Source of the DNA: Microbacterium candidum
GTDB taxonomy: Bacteria; Actinomycetota; Actinomycetes; Actinomycetales; Microbacteriaceae
DNA: 64,000 nucleotides
Reading direction: 5' to 3'
Assembly (NCBI RefSeq): GCF_030315975.1
Contig: NZ_JASXSZ010000006.1
Span: 274,702-338,701, forward strand
Positions 50,318-59,120 of the stretch are shown here, piece by piece. Each line of letters starts with the position of its first letter. Position 1 is the first letter of the stretch. The notes beneath the pieces were generated by a model. That model was not told the DNA's origin, ran no database searches, and was given only the letters and a program-made list of their open reading frames with translations. Made by a program: the position numbers and the translations under genes.

Positions 50318-52210
50318 TCAGTTGCGAGGACCTGGCGCTCCGAGCCCGGCTCCGTGGAAGTCGATGCTCTGGACCAGCTTGGCGTTGCCGCCGACGATCG
50401 GCAGGCTCACCTTGGACTTCGTCGGGTTGACGGTGAGCGTCGTCCCGGCGGCAGGACGGACCGTGTACTCGTTGTCGGAACTGATCACCATCACGCCGAT
50501 GCTGGTGCCCTTGGCGAAGATGTAGTCCTTCGGCTCGAACGCGAACGAGAACTGGTAGAACTGGCCGGGCTCGATCGAGTCGGTGACCGCGTCACTGTTG
50601 CGGTTCTCGACATCCATCCAGCCGCGCGAGATCACCTTCGCCGCGCCCGTGTCCGAGTATTGGAGCAGGACCGCGGAGAGGTTGGCCTTCGGACGGTCGA
50701 CTGAGACGTTCAGCGACACCGTCGGCGTACCTGACAGGCGCATATCGTCGTTCAGCACGGGCGTCCGGTACTCGAGGCGGTTCGGAGACTGCGTCGCGGC
50801 GGCAAGCGCCGACACCTTCTTCGACGCGTCATCGACGATCGTCTCCGTCGGGGCCTGTGCGTCCTTCGTGAACCGAAGCGTTCCGACGGTGTTCGCTTCG
50901 GACGCGGCGCCCAGCCACACGGTGGCGGGGCGTGCATTCGTGTCAGGCCAGTCCGAGTACTCGGTGAGCACTTTGTCCTCGCGCACCACGTACGCCTTCG
51001 GAAGCTTCTCGACGCCGTTCTGCACCTTGTACAGGTACCGCGTGAACCAGCGGTTCAGCATCGTGTCCGTCGGGTTGCCGCCGTGACCGCCCTGGTGCAG
51101 GTAGATCTGATGCGGAGTGCCGGTCTTCTTGAGCGCCTCATAGAGGTCCGAGGCGTTCTTGGTCATGACGTTCCAGTCGTTGAGACCGTGTGCGACGAGC
51201 GTCGCCGCCTTGATCTTCTCGGGATGCGCGAGGTAGTCCCGCTCCGCCCAGAACGCCGTTCGATCACCGCTCGCGCGGTCCTCTTTCGCGCGCAACTCAT
51301 CGATGAACGGCTGGCACTGCGACTGCGGAAGGCGTGTGTGCACGTAGTCGGCCAGAACATCGAGGTCCTCGCCCTGGTAGCCGCCGGGCGCACGGACTGC
51401 GCCGTTCGCGCGGTAGTAGTTGTACCAGTCCGAGATCGCCGAGACCGGGACGATGGCATCCAGTCCCTTAACACCGGTGCTGGCGACACCGATAGGCAGG
51501 GTGCCGTTGTATGACGTCCCGATCATGCCGACGCTGCCGGTGGCCCAGCTGCTCGCCGAAACCTCCGTCGTGCGGGCCGGGCTCGAGTACGCCTTCACCC
51601 GCCCGTTCAGCCAGTCGACCACGGCCCTGCCGCCCGCCGACTCGTTGGGTCCGCCCGAGGTCGGGCACCCTTCGGAGAAACCGCTGCCGAGCGACTCCGC
51701 GTGTACGACGGCGAAGCCGCGCGGTACCCAGGCGCTCTCCCATGACGAGGAGATCTTGGGGCTCGTGGCGGGGGCCTTGGGTGCCGGGAACCCGGGCTTC
51801 GTGGTCGGCGGTGCCCCGATCTCGTGATCCACGCTCCAGTTGCCGACGCTGCTACCGCCCGCGTAGTACGGACTCATCTCCATAATGACCGGGACTTTCA
51901 GTCCGTCATTCGTCTCAGGGACGCGCGTGACGTCGATGTGCACGAGGTCGTTCTTGCCGTCGCCGTCTGAGTCGACGCTGCTTTCGACCCATGCCTCCTG
52001 GCGTACCCACTGCGCCTTGTTCGTCGTGAACACGGCCTGCGACAGGCCGTCTTGGAAGGTCGGCTCGATCGGCGCCGGGGCCGGGGCCTCCGCCGGGGCC
52101 GCCATCGCCGGAGTCGTCGCCAGCATTCCGCAGGCCACGACAGACGTTGTCAGGAGGGCCGCGAGGCCCCGCCGACGCCGCCGCGTCCTCTGCTCCTCGA
52201 GATCCGTCAT
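50318..52210 (-). CDS. Secreted CocE/NonD-type serine hydrolase (Xaa-Pro dipeptidyl-peptidase-like, S15)
   Basis: 630-residue exported hydrolase. ATG 52210 has AAAGGAG upstream; the signal peptide is basic (RTRRRRRGLAALL...) and ends near AMA-AP, a possible Tat/Sec signal. The catalytic domain has the nucleophile in GMIGTSYNGTLP, the partner Asp in HGLNDWNVMT and the His in HQGGHGGNPTD. The C-terminal jelly-roll (X-Pro dipeptidyl-peptidase C) ends in FEPKDYIFAKGTSIGVMV. It probably cleaves prolyl dipeptides or acyl esters outside the cell. Monocistronic. Confidence 0.88.
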   Translation of the reverse strand: MTDLEEQRTRRRRRGLAALLTTSVVACGMLATTPAMAAPAEAPAPAPIEPTFQDGLSQAVFTTNKAQWVRQEAWVESSVDSDGDGKNDLVHIDVTRVPETNDGLKVPVIMEMSPYYAGGSSVGNWSVDHEIGAPPTTKPGFPAPKAPATSPKISSSWESAWVPRGFAVVHAESLGSGFSEGCPTSGGPNESAGGRAVVDWLNGRVKAYSSPARTTEVSASSWATGSVGMIGTSYNGTLPIGVASTGVKGLDAIVPVSAISDWYNYYRANGAVRAPGGYQGEDLDVLADYVHTRLPQSQCQPFIDELRAKEDRASGDRTAFWAERDYLAHPEKIKAATLVAHGLNDWNVMTKNASDLYEALKKTGTPHQIYLHQGGHGGNPTDTMLNRWFTRYLYKVQNGVEKLPKAYVVREDKVLTEYSDWPDTNARPATVWLGAASEANTVGTLRFTKDAQAPTETIVDDASKKVSALAAATQSPNRLEYRTPVLNDDMRLSGTPTVSLNVSVDRPKANLSAVLLQYSDTGAAKVISRGWMDVENRNSDAVTDSIEPGQFYQFSFAFEPKDYIFAKGTSIGVMVISSDNEYTVRPAAGTTLTVNPTKSKVSLPIVGGNAKLVQSIDFHGAGLGAPGPRN

Positions 52211-52344
52211 GTCGAGATGCTCCTTTCGACGCCTGCCCTCGTTGGCCGACGCTCCGTCGAGCCTAGGGACGGCGCTTCGGCGGGGCATCCGCGAAATGAC
52301 GCGGCTCGGACGAGGCAGATGCGACGAATGTCGCTCGTCGGCGA

Positions 52345-53529
52345 TCAGCCCGGCCTCTCGGCCTCCGAGAGCATGATGGCCATGTGAAGACCCAGCCGGT
52401 GCATGCCGTCCTGCAGGTCGACCCCGAGCACGGTCTCGATACGTGAGAGACGGTGATAGAGCGAGCTGCGGTGGACGCGAAGCCGGCTCGCGGTGCTCTG
52501 CACGTGTCCGCCACGACGAAGGAACTCAGCGAGCGTGGCGAGCAGCATGTCGCCGTCACGCTCTGCGCGGAGCCGCTCGACATCGTGGAATTCATCCGCG
52601 CGCATGCCGCGCTCGGCCGCGGCGTGCAAGCCCCGGTAAGCGCCCAGTCGATCCCAGTGCGTGATGCGATCCGCGAGCCGGAAGACGTGGGAGATCCGGA
52701 TGGCCTCCCGCGCGCGCTCGTAGCTGGTGCGGACCTCGGCCAGCGCCGGTGCGAGCGGCCCGACGCCCACGGAGACGGTGCCCAGTCGGCCGAGCACCTC
52801 CTCGCTGATCGAGAGGACCCGCTGCGCCGAGTCCTCGATGTCGTCGTGCGAGTACGCGGCTTCGATGAGCACCGCGTGGTCGTGGCGCACCAGCCGCAGA
52901 GCGGTGCCAACGGCCCCAGCCGACATCCGGGAGGCGACCGCCAGTGCGCCGCGCAGCTCGGCGACTTCCGCGTCCGCATCCACATCGCAACTGATCACAT
53001 ACGCGCGTGCTGCCGCCCGACTGGATACTCCGAGACGGTCCACCGCCCATTCGGCCGCCTCTCTGACCTGGTCGCCCGACTCCGTCAGCAAGGTGCGGGC
53101 GAACCCCCGTTCGACGGTGCGGGACTCGACTTCATCTTCGTCCTGCCGTTGCCACTCCTCGCCGATGGCGCCCGCGAAGCGCGTGGCGCGCCGGACGTCC
53201 GAGTCGCTCATCACGTCAGGCGCCTCGATGAACCAGAGATGGCCGAACGAGAAAGATCCGGTGGAGACCGGGATGCACAATCGAGGCAGCATCCCGAGCG
53301 CGGAGTTCGCGGGAACGTGCATGACTTCGCGGGAGCGGTACACGCCGAGGTCGCGCAGCCAGTCGCTCACCGCGGGCGACGCCCGGTGACGCAGGATGGA
53401 CACCTCGCGGACGGGGTCGATCACGTCCGACTGGGGGCTGTATGCGACCACCCGCTGGCGACGATCCTCAAGCAGCGCGGGACGACCCACCTCTGTCGCG
53501 ACATGGTTCACGAGCTGTGTGAGCGACAC
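52345..53529 (-). CDS. PucR-type transcriptional regulator
   Basis: About 394-residue DNA-binding regulator. The C-terminal PucR HTH is LRVHRSSLYHRLSRIETVLGVDLQDGMHRLGLHMAIML; the middle part carries a GGDEF-like PucR/CdaR sensor domain (VSVGVGPLAPALAEVRTSYERAREAIRIS). The start is placed at GTG 53529 (GGGGGTGA upstream); the frame is open to 53583. It probably controls neighbouring hydrolase genes; the ligand is unknown. Read divergently from the beta-lactamase-like lipoprotein gene. Confidence 0.87.
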   Translation of the reverse strand: MSLTQLVNHVATEVGRPALLEDRRQRVVAYSPQSDVIDPVREVSILRHRASPAVSDWLRDLGVYRSREVMHVPANSALGMLPRLCIPVSTGSFSFGHLWFIEAPDVMSDSDVRRATRFAGAIGEEWQRQDEDEVESRTVERGFARTLLTESGDQVREAAEWAVDRLGVSSRAAARAYVISCDVDADAEVAELRGALAVASRMSAGAVGTALRLVRHDHAVLIEAAYSHDDIEDSAQRVLSISEEVLGRLGTVSVGVGPLAPALAEVRTSYERAREAIRISHVFRLADRITHWDRLGAYRGLHAAAERGMRADEFHDVERLRAERDGDMLLATLAEFLRRGGHVQSTASRLRVHRSSLYHRLSRIETVLGVDLQDGMHRLGLHMAIMLSEAERPG

Positions 53530-53768
53530 GCGTTCACCCCCGGAGGTCTGCCCATCATCCTGAGCAATCGCTGTGAAAATCACATCACTTTCGCTGTGAG
53601 GATGAGTGTATCCGAGTCAGTCCCGGGGGGCTACGACGCCGACGTGCGGCGTCCGCTGAACTCCCGTGACCGCGCATTTCAGGTGACGGCCACCCGGGAA
53701 CCCTGACCTGAGTCCCTAGCCCCTGGATTCGCACGCGCCTTAGCGTGAGGTGGGGGAAGGGGATCGCT

Positions 53769-55436
53769 ATGCGCATCGGGGACATGAATCGGAGCGTGCT
53801 CGCACGGCGGGCGATCGTCGCTGTCGCGCTGACGGCACTCACGCTGGGGGCGACGGCAGGATGCGCGGCGGCATCGGCCGGAGCGGCATCCACCATCGCC
53901 GTCGATACCGGACAGGCGCCGAACCAGGACGTCATCCCGCTGTACACGGGGCGGGGCGCAGCGATCCAGGCCGCGCTGAAGAAGCTTCCCGGCGAGGTCG
54001 AGGACGCCCTCAAACGCACGGGCGTGCCCGGCGCGCAGGTCGCCGTGGTGTCCAAGGGGAAGACGATCTATCAGGGCTCTTTTGGGGTGCGCGACGTACG
54101 GACGGGCCAGAAGGTCGACGACAAGACGCTCTTCCTGATCGCCTCGCTGTCGAAACCCATCTCGGCGACCGTCGCGGCGAAAGCGATGACCGAGGACAAG
54201 AGCCTCTCGTGGTCGACGCCTGTACGCGATCTCATGCCCGGCTTCACGATGAACGACCCGTACGTGACGGACAACGCCCAGATCGGCGACTACTTCGCGC
54301 ACCGCACGGGCATCCCGACGGGCGGCGGCGACGATCTTGAGGACCTCGGCTACGACCGCGCATACATCCTCGACCACCTGCACGACATCCCGCTCGCGCC
54401 GTTCCGGATCACCTACCAGTACTCGAACTTCGGCCTGACAACAGGGGCTGAGGCGGTCGCGGCATCGCGTGGTGAATCGTGGGAGCAGACCGCCGACGAC
54501 CTGCTGTTCAAGCCCCTCGGGATGACGTCGACGACCTCGTCCCACGCGGTCTTCCTCGCGACCCCCGATCGGGCCGTCCAGCACGCGCGGATCGGCAAGG
54601 ACAGCTTCGAGCCGCTGTTCGATCGCGATCCGGACGCTGAGGCGCCGGCAGGGGGCATCGCGTCCACCGCGGGCGACGTCGCGAAGTGGATGGCGATGGT
54701 CCTCGCCAACGGGAAGGTCGCCGGCAAGCCGTTCATCGACCCCGCGCCGCTGACCCAGGCGTTCTCGGCGCAGATCGTCAGCTCGCACAACACGACGCTG
54801 GACCAACGTCCCGGCCACTACGGTTTCGGGATCAACGTCGGCTCCGGCGCGGGCGGACGCGTCGTGCTGAGCCACTCGGGAGCCTTCGGGCTCGGGACGG
54901 CGACCGCGGCATCCATGGTCCCCGACCTCGATCTCGGCATCGTCGTCCTCACGAACGGAGCGCCCATCGGCGTGCCGGAGGCGGTGACGCAGGAGTTCCT
55001 CGACAACGTCATGTACGGCGCTCCGACGCGCGACTGGGTCGGCACGATGAGCGGGTTCTTCGCGAACTACAACGCTCCGTCGGGCGACCTCGCGGGCGAG
55101 AAGCCGCCCGCAGGCGCCGCCGCTCCCGGGCCGACGACCGACTACACCGGCACCTACTCGAGCCCGTACTTCGGCACCCTCACCATCACCGAGAAGAACG
55201 GGAAGCTCCAGGGGACCATGGGGCCGACCGGGGGCTACACCTTCGCGATCGACCCCTGGAACGGCGACACGCTGTCGTTCGCGCCGCACGGGGAGAACGC
55301 GCTGCCCGGGTCGCTGTCGTCCGCCGTCTTCACCCGCACCGCGGGGAAAGTCGCCGGCGTGACCCTGACCTACTTCAACTCCTACCCGCAGGTTCCCACG
55401 CCGACGGGACTCGGGGTCTTCACCCGGACGGGCTGA
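53769..55436 (+). CDS. Serine hydrolase lipoprotein, class-C beta-lactamase fold
   Basis: 555-residue exported esterase/DD-peptidase-like enzyme. Lipobox TAGC (Cys32). Penicillin-binding motifs: S126LSK, YQYSNFG (YSN) and LSHSGAFG in place of KTG. A C-terminal beta domain of about 120 residues (DUF3471-like, TDYTGTYSSPYFGTLTI) follows. ATG 53769 has GGGGGAAGGGG before it. Substrate unknown: esters or D-amino peptides. It is the neighbour of the PucR regulator and may be its target. Confidence 0.88.
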   Translation: MRIGDMNRSVLARRAIVAVALTALTLGATAGCAAASAGAASTIAVDTGQAPNQDVIPLYTGRGAAIQAALKKLPGEVEDALKRTGVPGAQVAVVSKGKTIYQGSFGVRDVRTGQKVDDKTLFLIASLSKPISATVAAKAMTEDKSLSWSTPVRDLMPGFTMNDPYVTDNAQIGDYFAHRTGIPTGGGDDLEDLGYDRAYILDHLHDIPLAPFRITYQYSNFGLTTGAEAVAASRGESWEQTADDLLFKPLGMTSTTSSHAVFLATPDRAVQHARIGKDSFEPLFDRDPDAEAPAGGIASTAGDVAKWMAMVLANGKVAGKPFIDPAPLTQAFSAQIVSSHNTTLDQRPGHYGFGINVGSGAGGRVVLSHSGAFGLGTATAASMVPDLDLGIVVLTNGAPIGVPEAVTQEFLDNVMYGAPTRDWVGTMSGFFANYNAPSGDLAGEKPPAGAAAPGPTTDYTGTYSSPYFGTLTITEKNGKLQGTMGPTGGYTFAIDPWNGDTLSFAPHGENALPGSLSSAVFTRTAGKVAGVTLTYFNSYPQVPTPTGLGVFTRTG

Positions 55437-55544
55437 GGGGTGGCTAGCCCGGCCGCGGCTCTGGCGGCGGTCGTCGTCGAGGAGCTGCCGACAACGATCC
55501 TCGTGCTCGACCCTTCACGGTGCACCCGAAAGGCGCGACTGACC

Positions 55545-56477
55545 TCAGTTGAGGAGCGCGGTCATCGGGGTCGAGGCGGCGTCTTCCCCGGTCAACGGGG
55601 CGATCCCCCATTCCGACTCGATCGTCCGAAGCAGCGAGTAATGGGTGAAGGGTGTGGACGACCGCGTGTGCGAGCGCGCGACCGGTCCGGCGAAGACGCA
55701 CGCCACGGTGTTGTCGGCTGCGTCGCCCTCATCGAATGTCACCACCAGGAGCGAGCGCTGGGACGTGAACGCGGGCGAGGACAGGATGCGGGGGACGTTG
55801 GCCTGGAGCCAGTGGTCGCCCGTCTGGATCGAGCAGTCGTGCATGTCGTTGCACAGGTTCGGGCTGATGAAGGCGAGGTTCGGCAGCGTGTTCGTACCGG
55901 CGAGGTCGTCGACGAAGCGGTCGTAGGGCACGTCGTGCGACGAGCAGTATGCGCGGTCTGTGGTGACGCTCGGAAAGTAGAGGAAGGGATTGTGCTTGAC
56001 CGCGTATGTGTTCGTGTTCGCGGTGCTGCAGGGCGCGGTCATGCTCTCGGCGTACATCTTCCAGGTTCGACCCGAGCGGTCGATCGCCTGGGCGAGGTTC
56101 GGGCCGGTCACCAGGCACGAGCCGCCGGGCGCGCAGTCCGATGTGATCCCGGTGGTCGTGCCGCTGGTCAGCGCCAGGTAATTGGGCAGGCTCGGATGCG
56201 TGACGGCGGAGTATCGGTCCGCCTGTGCGTAGGTCTGCGCGAGGCTGTTGAGGTACGGGGCATCCGGGTTGCCGATGATCGAAGTCGCCGGCTTGTTCTC
56301 TTCCACGATGATCACGATGTGCTCGAGCGTCGCCTGGCCTGACGGACCATCGGTCTGCGGCAGCGGCGAACTGCTTGGTCCCGGCGGGGTCACCGGGGCG
56401 CCCTGACTCGCGGTGCACCCGGTCACCGCCACTGCAATCAGCACGCCGCAGCCGACAAGTGCCGTCCGCCACTTCAT
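55545..56477 (-). CDS. Phosphoesterase-family lipoprotein (acid phosphatase/phospholipase C-like)
   Basis: 310-residue exported protein. Lipobox VAVTGC (Cys21). The phosphoesterase domain has IVIIVEENKP (metal/nucleophile strand), YSAVTHPSLPNYLALTSGTTTGITSDC, FISPNLCNDMHDC and FDEGDAADN (metal ligands). Similar to the alkaline phosphatase superfamily member AcpA/Plc. ATG 56477 is chosen as it opens the signal peptide; the open frame continues upstream in antisense. Several Cys pairs suggest disulphides. Convergent with the beta-lactamase-like gene. Confidence 0.87.
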   Translation of the reverse strand: MKWRTALVGCGVLIAVAVTGCTASQGAPVTPPGPSSSPLPQTDGPSGQATLEHIVIIVEENKPATSIIGNPDAPYLNSLAQTYAQADRYSAVTHPSLPNYLALTSGTTTGITSDCAPGGSCLVTGPNLAQAIDRSGRTWKMYAESMTAPCSTANTNTYAVKHNPFLYFPSVTTDRAYCSSHDVPYDRFVDDLAGTNTLPNLAFISPNLCNDMHDCSIQTGDHWLQANVPRILSSPAFTSQRSLLVVTFDEGDAADNTVACVFAGPVARSHTRSSTPFTHYSLLRTIESEWGIAPLTGEDAASTPMTALLN

Positions 56478-56554
56478 GATCGAAGCGTAGGCCAGTGGCG
56501 ACCGCTCGCTCGATCGCCTCACAGTCCCGTCTTGCCGGCGCGTAGCCTGGGCGG

Positions 56555-57178
56555 ATGGCCGTCTCTGCGCGCACTGCCTTCGAGGTCGTCGACTGGCGGC
56601 GGCGCGTCTACGCCCTCTACGCCGAGGTGCGCCGGACCCCGAAGCCCGGGGAGGCGCACGAGCTGTGGCGACGGGGGCGCGATGAGCTGATGCTGCGGCA
56701 TCCCGCGACGCCGCTGCTGCCCGAGGACCGGCCGGGTTTCGAGGGGCTGCCGATCGCCCCGTACGAGCCCGATTGGCGGTTCGAGCTGCCGATCCTCCCT
56801 GCCGAACCAGGGGGTTTCGAGTTCGCGACGGGTACGGACGGCATAGTTCCGTTCGAACGGGTGGGCCGGATCGAGATTCCGGATGCCGGCTCCCTCGACG
56901 TGTGGCGCTTGGCATCATACGGCGGCGGCATCTTCATCCCCGTGCGCGATGCCCTCGCGGGCCGCGACAACGGCACCTATGGCGGCGGCCGCTACCTCAT
57001 CGACACGATCAAGGGAGCGGACCTCGGATCGGATGCCGAACGCGGCACGATCGTGGTCGACTTCAACTTCGCGTACAACCCGTCGTGCGCATACGACCCG
57101 GCCTGGGCGTGCCCGCTCGCGCAGCCGGGCAACGTGCTGTCGGTTCCCGTGCCTGTCGGTGAGCGGTACCTCACATGA
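56555..57178 (+). CDS. DUF1684 domain protein
   Basis: 207 residues, soluble. The DUF1684 core is complete: YGGGRYLIDTIKGADLG, then VVDFNFAYNPSCAYDPAWACPLAQPGN. Function not known; the conserved Cys pair and Tyr/Asp residues hint at a metal or nucleotide site. Its stop overlaps the ATG of the downstream hydrolase gene, so the two are coupled. Divergent from the phosphoesterase gene. Confidence 0.9.
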   Translation: MAVSARTAFEVVDWRRRVYALYAEVRRTPKPGEAHELWRRGRDELMLRHPATPLLPEDRPGFEGLPIAPYEPDWRFELPILPAEPGGFEFATGTDGIVPFERVGRIEIPDAGSLDVWRLASYGGGIFIPVRDALAGRDNGTYGGGRYLIDTIKGADLGSDAERGTIVVDFNFAYNPSCAYDPAWACPLAQPGNVLSVPVPVGERYLT

Positions 57179-57957
57179 TGGTCCGGTCTCGCGCGGGCTC
57201 CTCAGCTGGCGGCATGTCCGCCTCGGCGCTCGGTCGGCGTGCGGCCGTCGCCGCCGCATCCGCCGCACTCCTCCTCGCCCTCGCGGCGTGCAGCGCGGGC
57301 AGCCCTTCCGAGGGGGCGGCGACCTCTCCGACGCCGACCGCCGCCGCATCCGCTCCGAAGCCCTGCTGGGCCGGTCTCGGCGGGACGACCGCCGACGTCT
57401 CCGGCACACCGGGGCTCGAGGTGGTCCTGCTCGGCTCCGGCACGCGCACCGTCGTCATCTCGAATCAGAGCGACGGCGACCTGTGCGTGTGGCTGCCGTT
57501 CGCGAGGACGCTCCTCGACAAGGGCTTCCGCGTCGCGCTCTACAACTATGTCGGCAACTCCGGAGAGAACCTTCAGGCCGTCGTGAAGCACCTGCGCGCG
57601 AGTGGAGCGGGGAGCATCGCGGTGCTGGGCGGCTCGGAGGGGGCGAAGGCGTCTATCGTCGCGGCAGCGGCGCTCGACCCGCAACCCGCCGCCCTCGTGA
57701 GCCTCTCGCCCGAGGTCGCACTGCAGCGCGTCCCCGTCGAGCCGTCGGCGGCCGCCGTGCGCTGCCCCGCCCTGTTCGTCACCGGGGATGACGACGGGTT
57801 CGGCTCGACGCCCGCGACGAAGACGTTCTACGAGGTCTCGCCGTCGACCGACAAGAAGCTCATCGTGATCCCGGGGAAGGACCACGGCATCGAACTGCTC
57901 TCCCATCCGGACGTGAACGAAGCCGTGTTGGCCTTCCTCGCGGAACACCTGACCTAG
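57175..57957 (+). CDS. Alpha/beta hydrolase lipoprotein
   Basis: 260 residues. Lipoprotein signal ending LALAAC (Cys39). The hydrolase fold shows the nucleophile elbow LGGSEGAK, VTGDDDGFGS (acid) and the catalytic His in PGKDHGIELL, so the triad is complete. It resembles dienelactone-hydrolase-like enzymes. ATG 57175 or the adjacent ATG 57178. Overlaps the DUF1684 stop. Confidence 0.85.
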   Translation: MMVRSRAGSSAGGMSASALGRRAAVAAASAALLLALAACSAGSPSEGAATSPTPTAAASAPKPCWAGLGGTTADVSGTPGLEVVLLGSGTRTVVISNQSDGDLCVWLPFARTLLDKGFRVALYNYVGNSGENLQAVVKHLRASGAGSIAVLGGSEGAKASIVAAAALDPQPAALVSLSPEVALQRVPVEPSAAAVRCPALFVTGDDDGFGSTPATKTFYEVSPSTDKKLIVIPGKDHGIELLSHPDVNEAVLAFLAEHLT

Positions 57958-57966
57958 GTGCGCGCG

Positions 57967-58605
57967 ATGACGGTGAAATCCGTGGTCCCGACCTACACCG
58001 CCGCGCAGGTGCGGGCGGCCGAGGCGCCGCTGCTCGCGGCCGGCGTCCCGCTCATGAAACGTGCCGCGGCCGCCCTGGCCGCGGTCGTCGCCGAGCACGG
58101 GCCGCAGACGATCCTCGTCCTCGCCGGCGCAGGAGACAACGGCGGCGATGCACTGTTCGCAGCGGCCGCCCTCGCCACGCAAGGCATCCGCGTCGATCTG
58201 CTGCGGACGGCGGATCGTGTCCACGACGAGGCGTGGACGGCAGCGCTCGCCGCCGGAGCGCACGAGATCGTCGAGCCGGCATCCTCGTACGGCCTCGTCG
58301 TCGACGGCATCCTCGGGATCGGCGCGCGTGGCGCACTCCGCGGGCGGGCCAGGGAGATCGTGACTCTCCTGCTCCCGCTGCATCCCCGCGTCGTCGCCGT
58401 CGATCTCCCCAGCGGCCTGGATGCGGATGACGGCGCCTCTGACGGGGTGGTCCTCCCGGCGGAGACGACCGTCACTTTCGGCGCGATGAAGAGGGGGCTC
58501 GCGGCACGCGTGGACCTCGCCGGCCGTGTCATCCTCGTCGATCTCGGCCTCGAGCTCACGGACCCCGTCGGGTCCGCGGCCGTCGCCGAGGTCAGGGTCG
58601 GCTGA
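57967..58605 (+). CDS. nnrE: NAD(P)H-hydrate epimerase (YjeF N-terminal domain only)
   Basis: Repairs damaged NAD(P)HX by epimerising R- and S-forms; 212 residues, the epimerase domain only. YTAAQVRAAEAPLLAAG and LVLAGAGDNGGDALFAAA (the GxGxNGGD site), then VDGILGIGARGALRG and DLPSGLDADDG are all present. The partner dehydratase domain is not fused. ATG 57967 is chosen; GTG 57958 is an alternative. Follows the hydrolase by 9 bases. Confidence 0.88.
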   Translation: MTVKSVVPTYTAAQVRAAEAPLLAAGVPLMKRAAAALAAVVAEHGPQTILVLAGAGDNGGDALFAAAALATQGIRVDLLRTADRVHDEAWTAALAAGAHEIVEPASSYGLVVDGILGIGARGALRGRAREIVTLLLPLHPRVVAVDLPSGLDADDGASDGVVLPAETTVTFGAMKRGLAARVDLAGRVILVDLGLELTDPVGSAAVAEVRVG

Positions 58606-58645
58606 ATCGAGCCGACGCTCCCTGCATCCGCCCTAGCCTGAAGTG

Positions 58646-59080
58646 ATGAGCGACTACGAAGTGCTGGACATGGGCGGACTCGACACGTGGCGCGGGCACT
58701 ATGGCGGGCTGCGTCCGTCGAGTTCCCGTGACGGCCGCAGGGCCGTCGACCACGACATCGCGATGCAGTACATCGGGATGACGGCGAACGCCTTCGTTCC
58801 CGGCGAGGAGGCCGGGTACTGGCACACCCACGACCAGATCGAGGAGCTGTACGTGTTCCTCGAGGGCCGCGGTCAGATGGGGCTCGACGAGGACGTGGTG
58901 GATGTGGGTCCCGGCACCGCCGTGCGGGTGGGACAGGGCGTGTGGCGGACGTGGCGCGCGATGCCCGACTCTCCGGGCGAGCTCCGCTGGCTGTGCATCC
59001 GCGCCGGTGGGAGCGCGCTTCCGCACGTGCCCGACGACGCGACCCGTGACGAGGAGCGGCCCTCGCCCTGGACCGACTGA
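58646..59080 (+). CDS. Cupin-domain protein
   Basis: 144-residue single cupin. The metal motif GYWHTHDQIEELYVFLEGRGQ is the G(x)5HxH(x)3-4E pattern, with the second motif at PGTAVRVGQGVWRTWRAM (the second His is replaced by Trp/Val, so metal binding may be weak). Function unknown. ATG 58646; GTG 58643 just before it is an alternative. Stands alone. Confidence 0.83.
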   Translation: MSDYEVLDMGGLDTWRGHYGGLRPSSSRDGRRAVDHDIAMQYIGMTANAFVPGEEAGYWHTHDQIEELYVFLEGRGQMGLDEDVVDVGPGTAVRVGQGVWRTWRAMPDSPGELRWLCIRAGGSALPHVPDDATRDEERPSPWTD

Positions 59081-59120
59081 GCGATCCAGAGCGAGGGCCT
59101 CGCGCCTGCCGGGCCGGCGC